Assembly: GCA_004794655.1 (NCBI GenBank)
Contig: SMMW01000568.1
Span: forward strand, 518,501 to 582,500
DNA length: 64,000 bases
Reading direction: 5' to 3'
Origin: Marisa cornuarietis
Lineage: Eukaryota > Mollusca > Gastropoda > Architaenioglossa > Ampullariidae
Both the position numbers and the translations under genes were made by a program. Position 1 is the stretch's first letter, and every line of letters starts with the position of its first letter. Below, piece after piece: positions 10,309-22,009 of this stretch. Below the pieces are notes generated by a model, which searched no databases, was not told the DNA's origin, and saw only the letters and a program-made list of their open reading frames with translations.

Positions 10309-12001
10309 AGGTCACGAAACAAACTTCTTAATGGCGCATACAACCAGATTCATTTACGTTCCTGAAGAAAAATGGACGTGCCAAAAGCAAGGCAAGCTTA
10401 AAATAGTCATCGGGTTATAGACGATTGCTGTGATCAGCAGAAAGATAAGTACCTATCTGTATCGGATACCTTCCCCTTCTAGTATGGGAAATGTCGGCAT
10501 TTTGAATTTTCTTCTTTCTTCACGAAAAGGAGAGCTCGCCAGCCTTCCTTAATCTTGCGACTTTGCTTTCATGAAGTAGAAACCTGGCCAAGTTCCCTTC
10601 ATCGTTTGACTAGTTTCAAAGTTTTTCAACTAGAGTGTTTAGCTTACAAGTTTTATCTTAATTATTTATCTTGCGAAGATGAAGCAAATGTCTGACGTAT
10701 TTTTCTTGAAGGATCTGGAGTGGCTTGCATTGGCGCTCTTGTCTTCTTTCCATATGAGAGTGTGGCTATAAATTACGGAAAGTGAATACAAGGTACGAGC
10801 GAGTTTGGGTTAGAGAAGGGGATGAGAAGAAAAAACATGCAAACCCACCTCAGATTCTTCGAGAATAAAATGGATAAAAACTTAACTAGTTTTTGAAAAA
10901 TGCTGACCTCAGCTTACAATAGCAGCCTGAAACACTTGATCAGAGCCATAATAAACACAAAGAGTTATATCATAGCTTAACATATGAAAATATTTTTTTC
11001 TGTAGCAAGTACGCTTCCCTTTATCGCGTTGCCATAAATGGATATAAACTGTAGAGGCAGTCGCTTGTAATCTCATCTTTTGACTTGTCTGTGTGGGGTT
11101 TGGTTATCAGCTGTATCGTTCGCCATGTTGTACTGTAGCTGTACTCTCTTAATTCCAAGGAAGACACAGGAAGTTCAAACGGAGAATTTACTCGTTGCAG
11201 TTTTAGTTTGTTGTTGGAATGTGCGACAGTCTAGTTTCTTTCAGTTTCTTTGTTGTTGTGTTTTGTACACACCAACCAACACTTAGTTATTAAGTCGGCG
11301 GAGGCCTCTGTTAACACAAATAATTTGCTCCTTAATGAGTTCGTCTATTCGCGATGGCTCATGGTGTGGCTGTCACGTGTTTTCACAGCTGCCTTCGATC
11401 TAAGCATGAGTTGACCCCCGTATAAACACAAACCTCCATCCACAAAGTGAAGTTTCTCTGCCAGTGCCTGGAATGCAAACAAAATGCGCACACGCTCTCT
11501 CTAACTAGCACACGAAAAAAAACAACTTTACAATTAACAAAAAATGTTATTTACATTTTTGTAACTTTCTAAGCAGCAGTGAAATCTAAAAAATAAAAAA
11601 ATAAAAAATTCTAAGCTGTTGTCCAAACATCGGCGCAGTTTCCGACCCTCTGAGCTCAGCATTAAGCTTAATTAAACCCTAATCTTAATGACAGCAAAAC
11701 TGGTTATGATAAGCACCAAAGGTATATAAGTACGATTTGTGATGAGCAGGACACCTACAGGTTAATAACAGTTATCAGAATGCTCTGTAGCAAAAGTAAG
11801 CAGTGCGAAAGTTTTTCCAGAGATTCAACCTTTCACAGCATCCATGAGGCGTTAGGAGTTAAGAGGAGGGTTTTTTTTTGTATAGAAGGGGTGTCCCCGA
11901 GTGCATGCACGCAAGCGAATGTATGCGCGTGCACACACACGTTTACTATCCTACATACAAACATACGCAAATATACACGCGCGCTCACGCAATCTCATGC
12001 A
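10309..12001. other. unassigned DNA, no gene seen
   Basis: AT-rich sequence with no recognisable element. A Cys-rich open frame at 11080-11286 starts at a non-ATG codon and has no supporting signals. Confidence 0.4.
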
Positions 12002-12029
12002 CGCGCGCGCACACACACACACACACACA
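12002..12029. repeat. (CG)n(CA)n short microsatellite
   Basis: Four CG pairs followed by about nine CA pairs, in a wider CA-rich segment from 11920. Confidence 0.9.
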
Positions 12030-12183
12030 TTCACGTACGCTTTAAAGTTACATATTTTTAAAGGAAATGAGAAGTAATTCAAGTGATTGAGTGGAAACGC
12101 CAACAATCATATACTCGCTTTCAACGGATATTCTTTTAACATCTCTTTTTTCTTCTTTTGGACTTTTCACTTTTTTGTTCCAG

Positions 12184-12408
12184 CAGTTTGCAAGCCGCTG
12201 ACGAAGCAAAGTCGTGGTGTTCCTGCATATAACTCCAAATTATTTTCTTCTTACTTTAACTATAAGAGCGCGACTTTGAAAAGTCTGTCAGATACAAAAC
12301 AGTTTCTTCAAACTAAATTACGATCGCCTCAAGTTATTCGGACAGCTGCATGCGTGTCTTATTGGTCCAGAGGGACACGCAATGAGAAGCCAGGGATACA
12401 ATGGCTTG
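12184..12408 (+). CDS. candidate internal exon, symmetric phase 1-1, unknown protein
   Basis: The left boundary is a strong acceptor with a long pyrimidine tract (TTTTCACTTTTTTGTTCCAG), followed by a second CAG that gives a NAGNAG choice (exon from 12184 or 12187). The right boundary is CTTG|GTAAGT at 12409. Both versions (225 or 222 bp) are divisible by three. Only one of the three frames is open, with phase 1 at both ends, the arrangement common for exons encoding extracellular modules. Visible segments include CKPLTKQSRGVPAYNSKLF, QTKLRSPQVIRTAACVSYWS and NEKPGIQWL. I recognise no domain. Confidence 0.35.
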
Positions 12409-13087
12409 GTAAGTGGACGCAACTTTTTTGATGGTGCTATGGATTAGTAAATAAAGCAAACGAACCTTAATCCTGGTTGATTGGCTAAATGACTTAAAAG
12501 CTGGCTTATAATTCGTCAGCTTTCGGTGCTTAGTTGAAGTCATCTGGCATCGCAAGATCAGAGCTGAACACGCAAGATCCGAGCAGGACCGAGAAAAATT
12601 ATAAGGCTACCGGCTCTCGTCTAACTTTCTCTCCCATGGCTCTGTGATCTTCCATCGCTGACTGCCAACGTGAGTTGTTCACGCCATGGCAGTGTCATGC
12701 GAAGACACAATCATGTCTTTCTAACATTTCCGATCACCTCCATCCCCAGAACCGCTTTCGTCACCCCCGACCCCTAGATGGTAGTGAAAATCTGAGGCAT
12801 CATTACTATCACACTATATTCATTTCACTCTCTGCTCACCTAACACCCCCCACACTAACCTCCAAGGTTGCTTTTATCAAGGAAAGACGGGAGTGGAGTG
12901 TGGGGGAGATACTCTAATGAAAGAAAAACTGCGCCCTTAATTTCCGTTTGTCGTGTGCATGTAATCCCAGGAAGTGGACGATACACGTTACTGACGATGC
13001 TGTCGAGCTGATCTTTCATGCTTGCAAGTTATAATGATTGTAATCTTGTGTCGTGAATGCACATGCAGGTAGTTCTGACTTTTTTCT
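12409..13087. other. unassigned DNA, no gene supported
   Basis: An open frame at 12675-12917 has no motif and no splice context. Nothing else seen. Confidence 0.35.
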
Positions 13088-13175
13088 TTGTCTGTCTGTC
13101 TGTCTGTTTGTTTGTACGTGTGCTTGCGTGAGTGGATGCATTGGTCTGTGATTGTGCGTGTATATATATATATAT

Positions 13176-13228
<53 letters not shown>
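13088..13228. repeat. compound microsatellite (TCTG)n, (TA)n, (TG)n
   Basis: TCTG/TTTG tetranucleotides at 13088-13115, TA at about 13160-13176, then a TG run of about 50 bp to 13228. A further CA-rich stretch lies at 13300-13350. Long His/Thr open frames here are translation of the array. Confidence 0.95.
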
Positions 13229-13229
<1 letters not shown>

Positions 13230-13419
13230 CTGTAAGGCAGTTAGAGAAAATGTGTAGCTCTTGAAAAAGTATTTGAATGTGTTCACGTATGAAAGGCAAC
13301 ACACACGCACGCACACACACTCTCACACACTCATACACACACATCCACACGCCATCATATACAGAGAGAAAGAGGAGTCCACGGTTTTTAAAAATATAGC
13401 TTTTGGAATAACTTTTTTG

Positions 13420-13420
<1 letters not shown>

Positions 13421-13471
<51 letters not shown>
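13421..13471. repeat. (GAT)n microsatellite
   Basis: About 17 perfect GAT trinucleotides. Confidence 0.97.
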
Positions 13472-13472
<1 letters not shown>

Positions 13473-14265
13473 ACGGTGCCATCCCTCAATTTTAATCTTG
13501 AAACTATCTAGTACCTACAGCAGCAGAAATGTCAACGGTGAGTTCGAGAGCTATCTCAAGATTGGTAAAAAAAGTTAATCAATGTCGTACTGTCTTGTGC
13601 CGTGTCTGGCTCTATTACACGTGCAAGTACTTTTTTTGATGAAACTGATGAAATCCGTTTCCCACACGCATACTGACTCCTTTCTCTCCTCTATTCCTCC
13701 GCTCCCTTTGAGAGTTAATCTATCACCTGAAATGGTATTAGACACATCTGCCCCTCCCCTTAATCCCTGATAATGACTAGTATGTTTCATCTGCGTGATA
13801 AATATCGTTCCGCACCCTATAAGTAATCTGAAAACCAAGCCCATAATAATTTATTATGGACATCAAATATTATCTGATATGTTATATAATGTTTACATTA
13901 GCTAGAGTGCCCTGTATTTTGAAATGAGTTTAGGAATATTTTGATGCTGTGACAATATTCTTATTGAAATATTTTAAAATATTAAAAGTATTGACCAAGT
14001 TTTTTCTCTTTTTTTTCAACCACTTAAAAGGGCGGTAAACCCTATTTTCAACGATTTGTCTAGTCAGAAATGTCGCACTTGATATTGGAACCAAATGTAA
14101 TTTTATGGATCGTGTATCATGGATCGGGACATTGCATTGTAATAAAGCAGTGAAAAGGTTGAAAAAGATTGAAGTTAAAACATTAATAAACCTGCAGAAT
14201 GCTAGCTGTGCAACACCATAATACTCCAGAGGGAGGCGGATGTCTGATTGATTAGATCAGTGGCG
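13472..14265. other. unassigned DNA, no gene seen
   Basis: Very AT-rich from 13840 to 14030. No recognisable feature. Confidence 0.4.
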
Positions 14266-14325
14266 GTGTGGCGCAGCAAACGTCTCCCAGTCGACCCAAC
14301 TGTCGGGAACGGGTACCTTACTCAG
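14266..14325 (+). mobile_element. SINE family 2 fragment
   Basis: The segment TGTGGCGCAGCAAACGTCTC followed by CCCAGTCGACCCAACTGTC and GGGAACGGGTACC matches, block by block, the minus-strand copies at 53240-53400 (AGCGCAGCAAACTTCCCC, TAGTCCACCCAGATGGC) and 61578-61660 (GGCGCAGCCAACTTCCC). The tRNA-like head is lost. It is followed at 14332-14395 by a degenerate tandem repeat of GGTTGGTGAGGACAA-type units. Confidence 0.6.
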
Positions 14326-14331
14326 AATAGG

Positions 14332-14395
14332 GTTGGTGAGGACAAAGGTTGGTGAGAACAGGGGCTTTGGTGAGGACAAGGGTTGTTAAGGATGA
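14332..14395. repeat. degenerate ~16-20-bp tandem repeat
   Basis: Three to four copies of a GGTTGGTGAGGACAA-like unit, directly downstream of the SINE fragment. Confidence 0.7.
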
Positions 14396-14797
14396 GGCAG
14401 AGAGGGAGAGATGGGGAACACTCACACAAAAAGTTGACCCGGGTAAAAAATTGGGGGGGGGGGGTCTCTACCACCTCACTTTCCACAATTTTTGTTTATA
14501 GAGTTGCCAAACGGCTTTGCTGATTGTGCTGGTTGTAAAAGGTCCCTCCAGCTGTGTAAGCTGAGAATAGACGTTCCGAGGCCAGATGCATAAAACATCC
14601 CTTAGCTCTAACAATATCATTGTATTTGCTTGTGATCACTTTAACTGCTTGCTTTTCGCTAACCAAGCAGCTTGGGGCGACCACCGATCTGTGCAACTGG
14701 CACTTGGCTACTAGGTGAGTATTTTGGAGATTATGAGTGGTAGGAAACAGATCAAACAAACTTTCCAGCAAGAAAACACACGAGAAAAAATAGAATA

Positions 14798-15049
14798 TTA
14801 AAGGCGCAGGACGCCAAAGCGACAAGTCTGAACAAGATCTTTCACGTCTTCATCCAGATCCTCGCATCCACGAAGCCCCATAGAAAGTCGCTCGATGGAG
14901 AACTTGGACAACAGCCGTCGAGTCCTCGGCTCGCTTGCAAAGGCACGTGTAACGTCAGACAAGATTGTCAACGGCGGGCCCCGACGCCACCTGCGTACGC
15001 GTGCGAATGCGGTGCATGGACAGGGGACTTTTGCACGCGCCTGACACAT
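14798..15049 (-). CDS. unidentified open frame, possible exon
   Basis: A frame of 83 codons in a locally GC-rich, CpG-containing stretch. The second half reads like real protein: segments SDVTRAFASEPRTRRLLSKF, SIERLSMGLRGCEDLDEDV and KDLVQTCRFGVLRL before the stop, with GC-ending codons. There is no convincing acceptor or polyadenylation signal, and open frames on the other strand overlap it. I recognise no family. Confidence 0.2.
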   Translation of the reverse strand: MCQARAKVPCPCTAFARVRRWRRGPPLTILSDVTRAFASEPRTRRLLSKFSIERLSMGLRGCEDLDEDVKDLVQTCRFGVLRL

Positions 15050-15665
15050 GCGCGTTCGAGATCATGTTTATTACTCAGAGTCTGCAAGCTGTCATCGGAG
15101 ATGACATCTGCGTCGATGCTGAGCGCAGCAGCATAGATAGGGGCGAGGAAAAAAAAGGATGGCCTGGGGCCTGTATCTCTCAGACTTCAGCAACGTGGCG
15201 ATTGAGGCTCAGTCTGGAGCCCAGTCTGAGAGGGTTTGGGGGGGGGGAACGAGTGGTAGTCTACTGGCTCCATACGCAAGCCCGGTTGGGGTGTAACTAA
15301 AGTTGGTGGAAAAGGGTACACTAGATACGTGAAAAACTTCACAACAGCGAAAAAAGAAAGAAAAAATGTAGGAGAAGGAGGGGAAAAAATAAACGGCGGG
15401 GATACAGGAGGAGTTTGAATCGAAGTGTCCGCGGTAATTAGGCTATCATTCAACCAATTTTGAGAACCACTTCCCTCCTCAGGTTGTTCTTTATATCATC
15501 TTCCATAGGACGTCACTTTCTATGATTCTAACGGGAGTTAATGTGGTTTCGTGCTTTATTCACCGACCTCACGCGGCGGTATAGATATTTCACCTACCTC
15601 AAGCTGCAGTATATAAAGCTTTTTCCCTTATTTCATGTGGCAAAGAAGATGACTTTTTTTCTTAC

Positions 15666-15769
15666 TTCCGATGGCAATATGGACGAGCGGCTCTCTATTT
15701 CCTGATTTCTCGAGGCAGTGACAACAACGCTTCTTCATGATGTCACGCTGAAGTATGGTCTCCACCTTT
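15666..15769 (-). CDS. candidate internal exon, 104 bp, Cys-rich
   Basis: On the minus strand the acceptor TTAACATTTCCGCAG ends at 15770 and the donor is GGAA|GTAAGA at 15665. One frame is open throughout (34 codons): segments KVETILQRDIMKKRC, CHCLEKSGNREPLVHIAIG, with a Cys-Cys-X-Cys cluster. The other two frames stop within the exon. Both splice sites are good, but 104 bp is short enough to be open by chance. No family recognised. Confidence 0.25.
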
Positions 15770-16168
15770 CTGCGGAAATGTTAAACCTTTTTTTTTTCCA
15801 AATTCAAAAGTGAGGTTAAGTGAACAATAAGTGGCTAAGCTTACTCGCCGATGTTTAAAAGAAAATTTTTAGAAGACGAAGGAGAACAATTAATGTACAT
15901 CATAATGATAATGTCAAAACTATGGACTAAGTATTAAACAAATTAGCCTCCAACCCCACGCAAGGCTGTATTTTATGACCAAAGCTTGTTGTGCTGAAGC
16001 AAAACCGAGATGACAGCAGAGATGTTTCGCTGCTGGCTTGTTAATATCTTGCTCTTCTTAACTAAGTGATGAAAAAAAAACCAATTAAAAATAGATGAGA
16101 GAATAGCTTTGGTTACTGCACGAAGCAACCGCTAACTTTCTTTACATCTCCTACTACATACGCGCGCG
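15770..16168. other. unassigned DNA, no gene seen
   Basis: No recognisable feature. Confidence 0.4.
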
Positions 16169-16176
16169 TGTGTGTA

Positions 16177-16218
<42 letters not shown>
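16169..16218. repeat. (TG)n microsatellite
   Basis: TG run interrupted once near 16177, preceded by a short CG run. Confidence 0.95.
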
Positions 16219-16219
<1 letters not shown>

Positions 16220-17089
16220 ATACGGGGGGTATATTTATGTGTATGAAACAAAAGAACGAGAACAGAAAGAAAGTAAGAAAGGAAAAAAGAAAGAAAGAAA
16301 ACAATGTGTTCTACATTTCTCGCTAAGTTTCTGCGTCTCCTCCCCTCTCACGTAAAGCACTACTCCTTGTAAAGGGTTTCTTAGCTTCATAAAAAAATAG
16401 TTCCTAGCGGCCCATCCACCAAACGTCTTCCCTGTGGTCGATGAATCAAGCAAAAATACGTAAGCAGTCAGCGGCGTAGGAACCGGTTTTTCTGTGTCCT
16501 TCTTCAGAGTTGTAAATTTTAACTTGATAAAAAGCCGTGAAACTGAACACAGAAAAAACACTTTTTACGCCATTGACCGAGATTTTAGTCTTAAAACATC
16601 GTTCGTTTCAAATTCACTGTCCGCGTCATGCTCTCAGCTTTTCTCTTATTCAGAACAGTAAGGGGAACGCTCAGACGTGACAAAAAGTAAAAACGGCTTA
16701 AAATTGATGTGAAAACGACGTAAAATTGACGTAAAACGCCACAAAATGTATATTCAACAACTGTATATTCCCTGCAAGAGCGGCAAGAGATCCTGCTGTC
16801 TCGCCTGGCTAATCCTAGTCGGAGCTGGCAAGGATATATCTGCTACAGATCTCTCCCAGGCCACCACCTTGGATATAAAATTCTAATCTTTTTTTAATGT
16901 TCTGACTATGAAAACCTTTGAACTTTATTCATTACCACCACCACCACCACCTTTCCCAGCTGTTGTCGCTCGCCTCGTCTGCCTTGAGTCATCGTAGATG
17001 TTAGCACCGGCCACTTAGCACGTGCAGCTCTGCTAACTGTTCTGCCGCCGGCGACCTGACAAAGGAGACAGCACACTAGGCGCCTGTCG
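16219..17089. other. unassigned DNA, no gene seen
   Basis: A short degenerate repeat of AAAATTGACGTAAAACG type lies at about 16685-16745 and (CCA)n at 16935-16952. No gene. Confidence 0.4.
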
Positions 17090-17262
17090 CCGCAGCCTTA
17101 TCAGCAGGTATGAGCAGCTAGTGGCTTCAGCCTTATTAGCAGCTATGAACAGCTAGTGGCCTCAGTTTTATCAGCAGGTATGAGCAGCGAATGGCCGCAG
17201 ACATATACCAGATATGATCAGCCACAACCTTTTTAAAGAGTATTAGCAGCCAGTGGCCACAG
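17090..17262. repeat. ~35-bp minisatellite, about five degenerate units
   Basis: Repeats of a unit like CAGCCTTATCAGCAGGTATG plus AGCAGCTAGTGGCTT, beginning at about 17092, 17128, 17163 and 17198, with increasing divergence rightward. The last, poor copy contains TATTAGCAGCCAGTGGCCA. Confidence 0.85.
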
Positions 17263-20200
17263 CTGACATCACCAGCCGAAAGAGACGGCAGTGGGACAAA
17301 ATGATAATGCTAGTGATGGGGATCACTGAAGCTGTTAATCATAGGTAGACCTAGTCAAGTAGGCATACTTATAATGAAGAACGATGATGGGAGAGGGGGA
17401 GACAGTCATTATATAAGTGAGCATGGAGAGAAGATAATGTGAGATATACATGGTAACTAACATCCATACTTAAAATGGAGAGACGTTGATGAGCGAAGTA
17501 GAAATAGAGACAAATGGCAGAAAACAGTGTGTGCTAAAATTATGCTAAGCATTTCTACACCTTTCTGTTATTGCTAAGCAGTCATGCACGGTCATGTACA
17601 CGATTTGTAGACGCAATAATCTCCACGGGTTTAGAAATGTACACACCTCTGATCCTATGCTAACAACAAAACGTAATTGCTTAACAGACCTATGATTAAG
17701 AAACTAGTTGAGTTGTCCGGTCTTGTGATGCCCCTTCGACTGACAGGGTGTCAGCATGCCCAGAGCTTGCGGACCAGATCAAATAGCAGCGGGATGCCGA
17801 CTGTTTCTCTCGAAGAGAGATAAACACTGCCGTTGCTCCAGCTGTCTCGTATCTTTCTCTAAAAGACGTCACACACACACCCACACTCTTTCTCTTAAAC
17901 CACACTATTTTATTTAAATATACGACGTATAAAGTTACTCATGCCTTGAGGAGCTGATACATCGCACGCACGCCAATGCTAACTGTAAGCGCGGTGCACG
18001 AGGTGCTGTCCAGCACTCACAGTGGCCCTTGAAGTGTACTCTGTGGACGTCGGCCCTTCCTCGGTCTGTCGACGGCTGTCTGACTGGCTTCGTGGTTCAT
18101 TCTCTCCTGTTGGAGTACTTTCAGGGGCAGATCACTCGCGGACTGCGGTGTCTGGCCCGCAGGCAACTATTGATTCCCCCTTGTTGCCGCTCTTCTCAAA
18201 GTCCTTGCTGCCAGACCGGTCTTCTCGCCCCTACCTGCTTGTCTTAGGTGCGGACTCGTGTAGGACCGGGCGGCGGGGTGAAAAGAAACTCAGAGGGAAT
18301 GGGACAAGCAGTTCGACTGCGCATGTCACAGCAGCCCTTCACCGTGAAATAAGAGGCATGAGGAGCATATTACAGAAATTCCATTCTCCCAACTGCCTTC
18401 TTCACACTTTCTCCTGTTGTCTTACGTTCCCCCGTCCTTCCATGTCAAATCTGATAGATCTTCTTTGTCTTCTGGTCTCCAGTCTCAACTGTGAGATATC
18501 GACTCACACGTAATATCTTTCTCGTCTCTCTCTCTTTGATTTGCTCTTTTCTCGTTCTATTTACTCGCTCCAGTGTTGATAGTCTTATTCAGTCACATGA
18601 CCTGAGTTTATCTAAAGGTGCTGCGCATTGAACACACCAGCCACTCAGCTTTTAGTTGCTGAAGAAGTTTTGAGAATACATGTCGAAATCTCCTGTGAGT
18701 GCTTTTTTCTTGAGTGTAAAGGTTTCATTTTCCTTCTCTCTCTCTCTCTCATAGTCTAACTTTTCTTTTTTTCTAATTCCGTCTCTCCTGCCGCGAGACA
18801 TGTTATTCAGATGTTTCAAAGAAGGAAAGTGATTCATTTAAACAAGTGTTCCTCACATTAATAAGAGTTTAAAAATGAGATTCATTTGCAGTGGAACCTT
18901 TCATTTCAACGAAACCTTTGCAGAATAAGAATTACAGAACTATAACAATGCATCTGGATGCAACCATACACACAAAAATGTTTGCAATAATTTAAATATT
19001 ACGAAAGCAAAGAAAGAAAGTACTCAAGGATTAATTTCACAAAAAATGCTGATCTTCCTATCCACTCACAGCTCTCAGAAACCTGTATTGTCTATAGGGA
19101 CTTCTGTCAATAATCAAGCTTACATAGGTTTTTTTTATTTCTAAAGTGAGGATGATTTTTTCCCCATCATCAAGGGATGTATGTGAAGCTGTTCATTAAA
19201 GGCACTGTCTGCTTCCTTCGAGTTTTCTGGCGTCAAAATGAAACGCCCCAAATCCATTTCAGTTCATTTCATGTGCAATCAATTTTGTTTAAATGTATGA
19301 CAAGAATAATGTGTTCAAGCCTGAAATCAGCTCTAACTGTCAGAGTTTCCCGATGGGCAGATAAGCAAGTCACCAGGGGTTAAGTCACGCTTTAACACCA
19401 ATAACCGTTGCTCATCTCCCGGGCAAGAGAAAGAGCGAGCTAGAGAGAGAGAGAGGGAGGCTGATTGAAGTTGACACTTCATGAAGCTTATGGAAAAATT
19501 GCGCACGCATGCTTGTATAACCCGATAGGGTGAATCTGAACTAATAAATAAATTTTACAAAACATATTGAAAATAGGTGAATCATACATAAGGTTTTGAT
19601 TCAAGGATGGGCAGTACGCAGCACTTGCAATATTGTGGACAGCACAGTACGTCAACAGCTAATAAAACCTTGAGTAAGGCTTTCAGGACTTAGCAAACCA
19701 GAAGAGCAGATCTTACAGTGCAAGTAGAACATTTGATAGAGGATGACTGCAACAACTACATCACTAGTACTCAGCAGACAGCTTATGTGTTAGTTTGAAG
19801 AACTGATAATACCAGACAACACCAAGAAACCTGGAGTCACATTAAGAAGCCTGGAGGTAGTCAGCACTAAGAAATCTGAAAGCAGACAGGCCTAAAATCC
19901 TAAAGACAGAAAGTTCTAATAAATATAAAGGGGTGCTAACAAACATGGAGTCTTCCTAACAAACATGGAGACCCCTTGACGAACAAAAGTCTTGGAAGTA
20001 GACAGCATTATTTAAAATGGACTGTACAAATGAGCCAGGGCCATCATGGCACTGATTAAACAAACCGTGAGGCCGCTAAAAGATCTTCTTTGTAGAACTT
20101 TTAACATTAAAATTAAGATTTTTATTCTATTTTCCCCATTTTTCATTGGTAAAAGTGAGATGAAAGTGTTAAAAATCAAATGTTTTAACATGTGGTACAA

Positions 20201-20713
20201 CAAACAGTATGACAAATGGTGTAACACTGTGTAACAAATGAAGGATCGCGGAGGCGACGAAATGCAACACAAAGATCAGGACGTCCAGTGTCCTACAATA
20301 AACCAACTACAAGAAAATAATATTATGTCTTGCAGGAGCAATAATTCTGACCAGCGGATGTAGTTCAATCGATTGATCGAGTGAGTGAGGGGTGCACGTG
20401 ATCGTGCTTTCCAGTTCCGAGGACTTAAGTATCGAAAAGTGCAGTCCCTAGATGACCCTGTACAGTACAGAACCCTTTCAGAAGCCACCAATCTTCCTCA
20501 GAATTTATCATGCTACCCCAGGATACCTCACCCTACTCGACAATCTCTCAGAGGAAGCACGTGAAGTGGTCAGAGCGCCGACGATTCTCAGTATAATTCA
20601 GAGAGAGAGAGAGAACGAAAACACTCAGGACTTTTTGTGTTAAAACGAAGACATAATTTTCTTCTTCTTCTGCCGCCGCTGCCGACGCTGCTGCTGCAGC
20701 TGATGATGATAAT
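17263..20713. other. unassigned DNA, no gene supported
   Basis: Contains a 163-codon open frame at 18022-18513 in a GC-richer patch, starting at GTG rather than ATG and lacking any motif, so it is not called. At 20452-20640 an ATG-initiated frame (MTLYSTEPFQKPPIFLRIYH...) looks fairly protein-like but lacks a donor. At 19800-19990 there are degenerate repeats of AAGAAACCTGGAGTCA / ACAAACATGGAGTC type. Confidence 0.3.
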
Positions 20714-20770
20714 GAGGAGGAGGAGGAGGAGGAGGAGGAGGAGGAGGAGGAGGAGGAGGAAGATGATGAT
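20714..20770. repeat. (GGA)n microsatellite flanked by GAT triplets
   Basis: About 15 GGA trinucleotides with GAT triplets on both sides (20702-20712 and 20761-20770). Confidence 0.95.
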
Positions 20771-21919
20771 TACGTTGTAGACACTTCCTACTCTCTACAC
20801 ATCCCAGTCAAATTCATGTTTTTCTCTCAATCATAACAAACGGCAGCCGCGACATTACAGGGTGTCTGTAAGTATACCTCCTCATTCTACCTTGAATGCC
20901 ACGGCCTTGACCTTTGACTTGTTTGTGCCCTCCCCTTATTCGCAGGCAACACCTACTACTATTGTACTGTGTGTTTACACGACAGCATCTGTGGCTTGGT
21001 TTACCAGACAGTTGGTCGCCAGATGGCGCAGTGAGCGAAGAGATAACACCATTTCCTACTTACTGTCTACTCTACAAACACCTCGTAAACATCCACACCC
21101 GATGAGCTTGACCGACCGACAGGTAACCGTTGAAACCCAGCGAACTATTGCCTGTGACGTAGACAGTTGAATGTTTGCTCTCAGTCGGGTGTAAATATGT
21201 CTAGCAATTATGGTTAATTACATGGATGTAATCGTTTTAGTCTTTGGATTTTTTTGGGTCTGGACAATCATGCATAGAGTGTTCTCTGTTTTGATAGGAT
21301 TGAATGGCAACAATTACATTACGTAAGCTGACGTGTGTTCAGCGTCGAGTTCAGTCAACATGAACCATTTGATCAAACATTAGTCGACACAAACCATCTG
21401 ATCAAGCAGTGACCAGCTCAAACTAGCCAGTCAAACACAGAGCAGCTGGTCAAACAATAGACAAACTGAAACATTTTAACAAACAGTAGTAGTCAGCACC
21501 AAGAATTTGATTTAAGGGTTCTAAAACGACAAGGGTTTACCTGATGATGTAAACTGTAGTAAACGTGGATGGCTAGCTAGTCTTTACGAAGTTTAACTCG
21601 AACCTAAATACACCAACAATGTTAACGACAATACACAAACTAAAGAGCAATACCTGCATGTGCAATATGAACAGCAAGAGTTGGTTATTTGTTTTAATTA
21701 ATAGATAATTAAATAAATCATAATTGAAAACTTAATAAAAATAATACACAAGACATACAAGATTGAAGGTACACATAAAGAACACACACGCGTGCACGCA
21801 CATACACATACACACATAAATGCACGTAGGTGCTTATGCAAAGTCACACAAGGACACACGGGATCAAATATCATAGAAAAAGATTCCAAAATAGTGAAAA
21901 AAGCAGCCTTGCCTGTTAC
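20771..21919. other. unassigned DNA, no gene seen
   Basis: Degenerate tandem units of CCATTTGATCAAACATTAG type lie at 21360-21480. A 102-codon frame at 20862-21170 has no motif. Confidence 0.35.
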
Positions 21920-22009
21920 TGGGTGGAGGTACATGGAGAAGACAAGCAGCAGGAGACTGCATGCAACTGGCATCATCTTCACCTTTAGCGATGACTTCCA
22001 CACAGACAT
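21920..22009 (-). CDS. candidate signal-peptide exon (secreted protein), minus strand
   Basis: An ATG at 22009 (context ACGATGT) opens MSVWKSSLKVKMMPVACSLL, continuing LLVFSMYLHP: a basic n-region, an 11-12-residue hydrophobic core and a polar end, the pattern of a secretory signal peptide. An internal Met-Met could also start it. Exactly 30 codons on is CCCA|GTAACA, a moderate donor; without splicing the frame continues into a TG-repeat translation to 21698. Upstream on the same strand, AAAGAG|GTAAGA at 22245 could be the donor of a 5' non-coding exon. Nothing beyond the leader identifies the protein. Confidence 0.35.

Noticed and set aside
18022..18513. 163-codon plus-strand open frame
   Set aside because: Starts at GTG, not ATG, lacks splice signals and motifs; GC-rich patches keep frames open by chance.
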